In this document: one piece after another, positions 33,479-40,012 of the stretch
How positions within the stretch are numbered: the first letter of the stretch is position 1
Layout of the letters: each line of letters opens with the position of its first letter
Assembly: GCA_002897115.2 (NCBI GenBank)
Contig: BCIH01000006.1
Location: 1,109,691-1,149,702, forward strand
Length of the DNA: 40,012 bases
DNA from: Prototheca cutis
Taxonomy: Eukaryota; Chlorophyta; Trebouxiophyceae; Chlorellales; Chlorellaceae
Direction: 5' to 3'
Made by a program: the position numbers and the translations under genes
The notes under the pieces: model-generated
What the model saw: only the letters and a program-made list of their open reading frames with translations
What the model was told of the DNA's origin: nothing
The model's database searches: none

Positions 33479-33848
33479 CTAGAACCGCATGTATTGGTCT
33501 GCCAGCATCGAGTCACAGCCAAACTCCAGCACTCCCAGCACCACGAGTGGTACGATCAATTGGGCGACCGCCATGGCAGCCCTGAGACCCAGGCCGAGCA
33601 TGCTCCCTTCCCCGACCAGTGACGTGCAGAGCCTGTCGTCGATCACGATGATCCAGGCCAGGAGCATCGCTCTTTTCTGTGGACTCCTGAAGAGGCCTTC
33701 CATCTGCGGTAGGAGATGAGCCTGGCAGTGGGTGGGTTGGACATGCAGAAGGAAGAAGGACTGTGATCCGTCGCCAGCCCGCAAGCATGATGCATTCTCA
33801 GCTTGTGCAATGCATCTTCACCCCACCCACTCACCCCAACCAACTAAA

Positions 33849-33884
<36 letters not shown>

Positions 33885-35264
33885 CCTGCGTGCTTGCCAC
33901 GAGGAAGAGCGTGATGAGTGTCCGGGTGAGCAGCAGTGCTAGTGTTCCCACGGAGGAGAAGTATTTCTCAGCAAGGAGCCAGACTGCCCAGGCACGCAAT
34001 GCCGGGGTCACCCATCGACTGCCCAGGCTGAGCGCCCACCACACATACGGGTCAAGCTCCCACTCTGTCGTAAACCTGCAAGATACAGTGTTTGGTGGTC
34101 AGCGCATTGGTGATGGTCCACGAACCCAGCTCAGTTGCAACAAGCCCTGTGATTGCTCCCCCCCGCCCATGTCGACGGCTGTGCCTACCACTCTTTTTGG
34201 CATAGGAATCGCGCGGGCAGCGGCATGACCAGGATCAACACCTTGGCCACCAAAGAATTGCTCAGAGTGCCTGTGCATTACCGGGTCATGAGCAGCGCCG
34301 TCTTTTGAAATTGTCGGCCTCTCGCACTCATGCAGCAGCCGCAACCGCAATACAAGGGAACAAGTGCCTGCTTCACAACAAAACGGTACTCACCGTGCAC
34401 GGCCCAGTAGATGAGGGAGAGGTAGATGAATGCTGTGATGAGCGTCATTGGGCGCACATGTTCGAGGTCTTCCCTGGGATGCTCGGCCTGCAGAGGCCCT
34501 GCATGTGTCGTAGGGGTCATGAGTTCCACCGTGTGCTTCCCCTGGGGATCCAAGCTGCAGAGCAATGCCGGGAGCAGCAGCAAACCCCGGCGCTCGGCAC
34601 GACAGAAACCATGCTCGTATGCCGTAACCACCACTCCTTTGCCTTGTACTCGCATCAGCAACGCCCATGCATGGATGCCACCAACCAATACTTTGAGGGA
34701 ACAAGCCGATGCCGCCTTCTGGTCCATGCCGGCCACCGCGGCGCTGCGCCGGCCGCGACTTGCCGTTGCGAGGCTGCCCCGAGCCGCTGGGGTTGGGCAG
34801 GGGCGGCGATGCGGTCGTCTCAGGAGTTGGCGCGGCACGTGCCTTGGACGCACGCCGCAGCGCGGCAGTCGCCTCCTGTGGTGGTAGAACAGGGCAGACC
34901 TTGTCGCTGTAATACTTCATCACACCCAGGTCTGCTGCACCCCCCGTACTTGGCCAAACGACAAGCAACAGTCTTCCTGCCGCCCCGCCCAATATGCACT
35001 AAAACCCCTTCAGGTGGCAGCCGGGTCCCAGAGGCACCACCACCATTGCAGCAACAGCCACAGCCTCACCGCCAGCATCCGGTTCCGGTCTCCCGAGCAG
35101 GCAGCCAGGTGGCACACGAGCGGCAGTGCCTCGCGTGTCAGCGCTCCCAGCTCACCGCTGTCGGCAAAGGCAAATTGTTCGGTGGACGCCAGTTCCAGCA
35201 CACCCAAGCACGGGCCTCCAAGCCGAAGGCTGCCGTCCCGAACGGGACACGCTGCCATNGACAC
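33479..35264 (-). CDS. Multipass membrane protein of unknown function (5' end unresolved)
   Basis: Exons 34473-34394, 34318-34282, 34260-34189, 34075-33898 and 33703-33479 (stop TAG) join in frame. They give membrane segments MTLITAFIYLSLIYWAV, SLVAKVLILVMPLPARFL, YVWWALSLGSRWVTPALRAW, VGTLALLLTRTLITLFL and AAMAVAQLIVPLVVLGVLEF, plus soluble linkers such as WFTTEWELDPY and GLFRSPQKRAM. Upstream, a Pro/Arg-rich exon (34906-34692) and a segment near 35264-35010 with VRLWLLLQWWW probably belong to the same gene, but the 34692 to 34473 junction is out of phase by one base, so an exon may be missing. The last intron can be read with a GT donor after CTC or a GC donor (GTG|GCAAGC); both keep frame. 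At least five or six TM helices. I do not recognise the family. Further exons may extend to about 35750. Confidence 0.55.
33852..33882 (-). repeat. (CA)n microsatellite in an intron
   Basis: About 15 CA units on the plus strand, in the last intron of the minus-strand multipass membrane gene just after its donor region. Confidence 0.9.
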
Positions 35265-37099
35265 CGCCCCCTCCCCCGCATGTGCCGCCTCCCAGTCCAG
35301 GTATCGAGGGCCCCTGCAGGGGTTGGGCGTGCGCAGTCGAGGGTTTCGGGANCTGGCATGCCCACGGCAGGCAGTNGGCCNGCTGCTGATCAGACAAAGC
35401 CCCTCTTGAACAGAATCTACAGTGCAACGGTCTGTGCCATNACAGTGCCCAGTGAAGAATCATTTTCCCGCTCGCCGCGGACTTACGCGGCTGCATAGTC
35501 GTCGGTACGGAAGGGCAACCCTTGCACTGCAGCCACTCCGATGGCCGTGGACGACAGTGGCCAGTGNGGGNTCGTGAGCAAGACTGGGAGGCCTGCACCA
35601 TCACTGCCACTCGGTGTCCGGGCATAGAGTTGCCACGGAGAGCATCCAGCCCANGAGGAGCTGGCTGTCTCGGGACCGCNCGCCTGCAAGGATGCATCAC
35701 CGTGGCCCGNTGGCCTGTCGTCCACACTGACTGAGCACAGTCCACAATGCCATAAGCACAAATTTATAATGTCCTCTTATCAAAAAACATCCACAGCATC
35801 AAACGCCCATGGTCCTGATTGGGAAAAGTTATTGCCCCACCAAACACGCGGCGCAAAACAAACTGACACGCCAATACCAGTCAAATTGATTCGGCGCACC
35901 ACTGATGTCTGTTGTTTGCAGAATGCCTCCCTGGAAAGAACTAGCACCCTGCATGCNAGTGGANGGCCTGGGTTGTTGACGCCCGCAACCCTCCTGCAAC
36001 TTTTTGCCTCCTGCTCCAGATGAAGAGTCATACCAGNGCTGTGTCGCTGCCTTTTGCATCTTACCGAATGTGACACAGTCCAGGGAAAAGATCTCGCGCC
36101 TGCTGCGTGAAGGCAGCAAAAGTGTGGGCGTTCCCAGCAGCTGTTGTCATGACCTGCAGGGCCAGAGTTGCAGCACAAATGGGCATCCAAAGCTTATGGC
36201 CAACACCGGCTGCGCATAGCCCAAGTCGCTCAGCGGCTACATGTATTCTGCCTTGGCAAGAGTGACCGTATACTACCAGGCTTTTGTGGCGCAAGGGAAC
36301 ACTGATTGCGCGCAAGGCATTGCGAGTTGCTCAGCAAGCCCGAGTGGAGCGGAACTACCGCCTTGAGCGGAGGAACGTGGCTGCGCGCCTTCAGAGCACA
36401 TGCATGACTTGCAAAATGTGTTATGCATGCATCGTTTGTTTCAATAGAGTCCTACACTCTGCTGCTGGAATTGTTTGCGCCCGCATGCTCCGGAGCTCTC
36501 GTGTCGGATTTTGCCGGGGCATTGCAAGTACCATTTTGACAAGTAGTCTTTGCGGCCCTCTTACCCGCACCACCCTCGCCTGCTGCACGACACCCTATGC
36601 TCCAAAGCACTGACGCCATGGGCGGGTACCTCTTAAAAGGAGGTGGCCGTACCTGCACGCAGGTTTCTCCGAAGCACCCTCGGAGCGCCGTGCAAGGGTA
36701 ACATCGGAGATATGCCCTTGAAACACCAGTTCCTCTCAGAAGTATGTATGTTAAAAGATTGTAGGAAATAGGAAACGAGAGAAGGCATCTTCTATTTGCG
36801 ATCGAAGTGCTTTCCCGGAACGTTCTTGCAGACGCATGATGGCAGAAGCGCCCAAGGGGGACTGAGAGGAGTTCTATTTGGGGATAGCCACTCAAGAGCA
36901 ATGAAACGAATCAATGGATCACTGAAACACACGAGCCTCGCGTAATCAGAGTTTTCTCGTGGGTGGAGAGGGTTTAGGTGGGGGGGTTGAAAAGGGGTTC
37001 GGAGCAGGTCCACAGAGTTGGTGCCCTGGAAGTTCCGCCNGTGCTAGACCGTGCCATTGTGGTGGCATTCTCACAAGAGAAAGCCAGCACTCCACCTCC
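35265..37099. other. No confident gene
   Basis: Probably includes unresolved 5' exons of the multipass membrane gene up to about 35750. Beyond that, to the stop of the mannosyltransferase gene, I see no coding pattern. The stretch 36400-36960 is AT-richer than average. A short hairpin (ACCTC...GAGGT) occurs near 36625-36645, but I cannot assign an RNA gene. Confidence 0.45.
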
Positions 37100-38495
37100 T
37101 CAGGACACGGTCAGCCCTGCGAGGCGCTGCAGNGTGATGCAGTACCGATTGTGCTGGTTGAAGTCAGCGGCNGGCAGGCAGGTGCACTGGCGCGCGAGAT
37201 CCTTGCCCTGGGGGCAATGNANCGCGTCGTCATGGCGGTATCCAATGTCCTCAAACCTGTGGATGGCGTGCGAGCCGTTTGTCAGCGCGGCAACGGCCAT
37301 GCTGTGCACGGGCGCGTCGCCCCACCGCTCGAGGAAAAAACCGCCCGTTGCATCCAGAGCAGAGAACAGGGCCTGGTAGGGTTTGCTGCGGAAGAACGCC
37401 AGCGCCCCGATCTCAAAGTTGTCCCAGTAGTGGCAGCCCGTGTAGGGTGCCGCGGCGACCGTGGATTCGGGCCCCCGATCCGACAGGCCCCGGAATGTCG
37501 GTGCCAGTGCCCGCAGGCTGTTGCCCGGGTGCAGGAGCGCGGGGTGCTCGTGCAGGAAGCGCACGACGCTGGGCCACAGGCTGGGNACCGTGTTCATCAG
37601 CTCCGCGCGCACAATGGTCCAGCCGTAGACTGCGCCGCGGTCGCGCATCGTCACGAATGGGTCGGCGCCCAGCCGGCAATAGAACTTGACCCCGGGCTCC
37701 ACGCGCCAGTAATAGTCAAACCCGGCCAGCAGTGGGTGGTGCATGAAGAACCCCGAAAAGTAGCGGCACATGAAATGGTAGCTCTCCAGCTCGCCGTGAA
37801 GCACGCCCGCACGGACTTGCGCCGCCCGCGCCGCCGCTGCGACGCTGGCATTGACGTGCGGCGGATACGACCAGTGCTGCGCAGGCACGCGGCCGAAAAA
37901 GCAACGCGCCGTCAGACGAGACTCCACCTCGCGCACAAACTCCGGCGTAAAATCCTCGTCGTTCACNATGACATCTGATGTTGGTGGGGTGTGGGTGGGA
38001 ATGCATGGGGGTCTAAGAACTGTCGCGCAACCAACGCTCAATGCCAGGTGGGAAGACTCTGCCTGCCAGACCTCGAGTCTCATGCGCGCCGCTTCCTGGA
38101 ACACCCAGCCCTCCTCCAGGGCCCCCTCCCCCCGGCCCGCAACCAACAAACGCACATGGGTATCGCGCACTCTCCTTGCCGTTGAAAGAGGCCTCCAGTT
38201 CCTGCAGGCTCCGCACCAGTTCTTCGGCATCGTCGTTGCGGGCCAGGACAAAGATCGCCGCCCGCGGCCTGCCCGCGGGCCAGTTACGCAGCAAGCGCTG
38301 GATGAGCAGCTGGTCCTCCCGGTACCGCCGCTGGATGGCATGCCGCTCCAGGTCGGAGGCCTGCGCCTCTGCGGGCCTCACCACCNTGGCGGCAGGAACA
38401 CGTCCCGGCGGCTGCATCGCCAGCAGGCCAAACACAGCCAGGCCTAGGGCCCAGAACAGGACCCATCGCAGCCTGAACCTCGCCAGGCGTGCCAT
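37100..38495 (-). CDS. Glycosyltransferase family 15 alpha-1,2-mannosyltransferase (KRE2/MNT1 type)
   Basis: Predicted Golgi type II membrane enzyme transferring mannose from GDP-mannose to O- or N-linked glycans. Two exons, 38495-38171 and 37974-37100 (stop TGA), one GT-AG intron, 399 aa. The N-terminus MARLARFRLRWVLFWALGLA is a short cytosolic tail plus signal anchor, followed by a stem. The catalytic domain begins AAIFVLARNDDAEELVRSL, then VIVNDEDFTPEF, HWSYPPHVN, ESYHFMCRYFSGFFMHHPLL, FDYYWRVEPGVKFYC, YGWTIVRAELMNT..PSLWP, CHYWDNFEIGALAFFRS, FFLERWGDAPVHSMAVA, and HRFEDIGYRHDDA followed by HCPQG. These are the KRE2 family blocks in the right order. The metal-binding Glu of the VEP motif and the later His are present, but the usual VEPD is VEPG here. 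The family is best known from fungi, so its presence in an algal gene set is notable. Confidence 0.93.
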
Positions 38496-39416
38496 AGGTG
38501 CAAGGTTAGACCCGCGGTGTAAGCATGCGCCGGGAACCGGGGTGCTGCGCGTTCCGGGGCGGTGCCATCCGCCGCGAGGAAGCTGCCACGGGCCTGTCCC
38601 GCGGGTGATGAGTTACCTCCCCGTCCGCAGATGGGCCCTTGGACCTCCGGTGCCAGTCACAATGATCGGGTTTGCACACGCGTCGGAGTGAGGAAGGGTG
38701 CTGGAGGGCAATGCGCTTCGCCCGCCGTGCCCTGATCCCCGTGCCGTCGGTCCAGTCCACAATGTGGATGTCCTCAGTTCAAACACAGCGCAGAGCCCGA
38801 CCAAGCTTTCCCTCTGTTTACAATCAAAAGAAAACAATGTGGGACGCCTTGGGCATGACAAACATCGAGGGTACAGGACAGAGAGACGCGGCTACTCCGC
38901 AGTGCGGGGTGGAGCACGGAACCCTCCAAACCCTAAGCGGTCAGACGTGGCCGCTGCCCTGGATCTCCAACCGAGGGACAGATCTCTGGCAATGACCTGC
39001 TCGAAAATCGTGTGAGAAAGAAAATGCACCTCCTCCCATGCAAACAGAATTAGCCATCTCCGCAAACGAGTGTGGATGCATTCAGCAGTCCACGTCCTTT
39101 TTTGGGGGGGGGGATGGTGATTGTTCCTTGGCAGCACTGATGCCCGCTGAATACTTCCGTGTCCCGTGTCTTGGTGGCTGTCAGGAAGCTACTGAAGTTC
39201 TTGCAAGCTGATTCCGGGGTATTGCCAGAGAGACGGCGTAATCCTGGGCATTCCACGGTGACCAGCCCATTGCAGTGGAGCATTCCCGGCTCCGTAAGTC
39301 GAGTATCTGCACCTCCAAACTGTGCTCCAGCATCGGACACCATCAGTGAAGCGGTTCTTCAACTCACCCAGCCTGGCCCCATGCCGCAGGCAGCGGGTAG
39401 TAATCGTTGCGTAGCT

Positions 39417-39806
39417 CTAGCTCGGGCTCCATCTCACCAGCGAAACCTGCCTGTCCCGTGACGATGGCCACTGTTTCGGGGGTAAGGACTTCGTGGCGTG
39501 CCTGAACACGAGGGCCATTCCGCCGAGCCCCTGGTGGACAGGCCAGCGACACGGCATGGCTCCGGTGCCTAGGGGCCTAGTGCTGCTGGAAAGAGAGATA
39601 TGACTGCTATGCTTGGCCCCTCCAAGGGAGTNTGACATTCCCTTGCTAGCCGTCTTGTCTGCTGAGTTGCGATGAAGTAGTCTTTCGCATGTTTTAGCCC
39701 TGCTTTGCCTCTTCCTGGATGCCAAAATTTCGCTGAGAATCTCAGCAGGCGCAGGCGCCAGAGAGTCTTCTTTAGAGTCCAATCTAACGAGCAACTCACC
39801 ATACAA
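39417..39806 (-). CDS. Hypothetical open frame, 129 aa (low confidence)
   Basis: Uninterrupted minus-strand frame starting MYGELLVRLDSKEDSLAPAP, then EILSEILASRKRQSRAKTCE and later RWPVHQGLGGMALVFRHATK. The first half uses AT-richer codons than the confident genes of the window, and a stop codon lies just upstream of the Met. No domain is recognised. The second half aligns with the block at 16250-16384, where the equivalent frame is RWPVFHRLCTMCLMFRHAIE. It may be a gene fragment, part of a repeat family, or a lineage-specific gene. Confidence 0.25.
   Translation of the reverse strand: MYGELLVRLDSKEDSLAPAPAEILSEILASRKRQSRAKTCERLLHRNSADKTASKGMSXSLGGAKHSSHISLSSSTRPLGTGAMPCRWPVHQGLGGMALVFRHATKSLPPKQWPSSRDRQVSLVRWSPS
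39420..39548 (-). repeat. Diverged copy B of a duplicated block
   Basis: Counterpart of 16250-16384, in the same orientation. The best-conserved stretch is 39493-39548. See that entry for the alignment. Confidence 0.5.
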
Positions 39807-40012
39807 AAGCGCCGCGATCTACCAAGAGGAAGGCACATTTCCTTGTATTTACTTTCACAATTGACTCAGGTCCTCAAACATTGCTTGCACGAGACTCGGT
39901 TCTCCTCAATTGTCGCACCTTCCGTCGAGCGCCATCTCCACGGAGTTTCTTGTCGGCTAACCGGACCGACTCCTTACCTCCATCGACTCTATCGAGTCTC
40001 GCCTCCTGGCGA

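Larger units (their letters stand above)
38496..40012. other. Right-end region without a confident gene
   Basis: Upstream of the mannosyltransferase gene (its promoter), then about 1.4 kb with no recognisable domain. The only notable items are the open frame at 39417-39806 and the duplicated block within it. A small inverted repeat (GACTC, 4-nt loop, GAGTC) lies near 39983-39996. Confidence 0.45.

Noticed and set aside
34305..35498. 397-codon plus-strand frame
   Set aside because: Lies antisense to the multipass membrane gene. It is interrupted by N bases, is compositionally odd and contains no domain.
36600..36710. Hairpin-rich stretch considered as a small RNA gene
   Set aside because: It does not match tRNA, 5S rRNA or the spliceosomal RNA sequences I compared, and the stems are short.
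1..40012. CRISPR arrays, bacterial operons, transposase or reverse-transcriptase genes
   Set aside because: The window is intron-containing nuclear DNA. I found no repeat-spacer arrays and no transposase, integrase or RT motifs.

Overview
This window is eukaryotic nuclear DNA from a GC-rich green alga, most likely a trebouxiophyte (Chlorella type). The evidence is dense short GT-AG introns, proteins closest to plant and algal families (plant-type vacuolar H+-pyrophosphatase, CPL-type CTD phosphatase, metacaspase), very GC-rich third codon positions, and TGTAA polyadenylation-type pentamers after some stops. The organism is inferred from gene content only. Single N bases are scattered throughout. 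They hide a few residues and may hide some splice sites.

Layout, left to right. The 3' part of a probable chalcone-isomerase-like gene (-) touches the left edge. RPL19 (+, 3 exons, complete) follows at 2.0-3.1 kb. A small unrecognised conserved gene (-) lies at 3.3-4.3 kb and a small unrecognised membrane-protein gene (+) at 4.6-5.8 kb. A SAP30-like Sin3-binding gene (-) is at 6.0-6.8 kb, and a vacuolar H+-pyrophosphatase (-, 3 exons, complete) at 7.9-10.7 kb. A CPL/FCP1-like HAD phosphatase (+) occupies 13.0-15.6 kb.

The most distinctive segment is 17.0-25.4 kb. Two paralogous six-TM TRP-like ion channels face each other tail to tail (17048-19849 + and 22610-25422 -), with a type I metacaspase (20626-22314 +) between their 3' ends. 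The channels share intron positions and protein motifs but differ at the predicted pore.

Next come a TAF12 gene (-, polyQ/Ala-rich, histone-fold exon at 26391-26572) and, divergent from it, a complete 13-exon VPS35 retromer gene (+, 28930-33137). A multi-exon multipass membrane gene of unknown function (-) lies at 33.5-35.3 kb, and a GT15 (KRE2/MNT1-type) mannosyltransferase (-) at 37.1-38.5 kb. The right end holds no confident gene, but it contains a block resembling a sequence at 16.3 kb.

The genes mostly look like unrelated housekeeping functions: translation, vacuolar proton pumping, chromatin and transcription (SAP30, TAF12, CPL), retromer sorting and Golgi glycosylation. The channel-metacaspase-channel cluster is the one place where gene order suggests a possible functional link (calcium-permeable channels beside a calcium-dependent protease family). 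That link is inference. Exon boundaries were read by eye from frames, splice consensus and family conservation. Where phases do not close, the entry says so.
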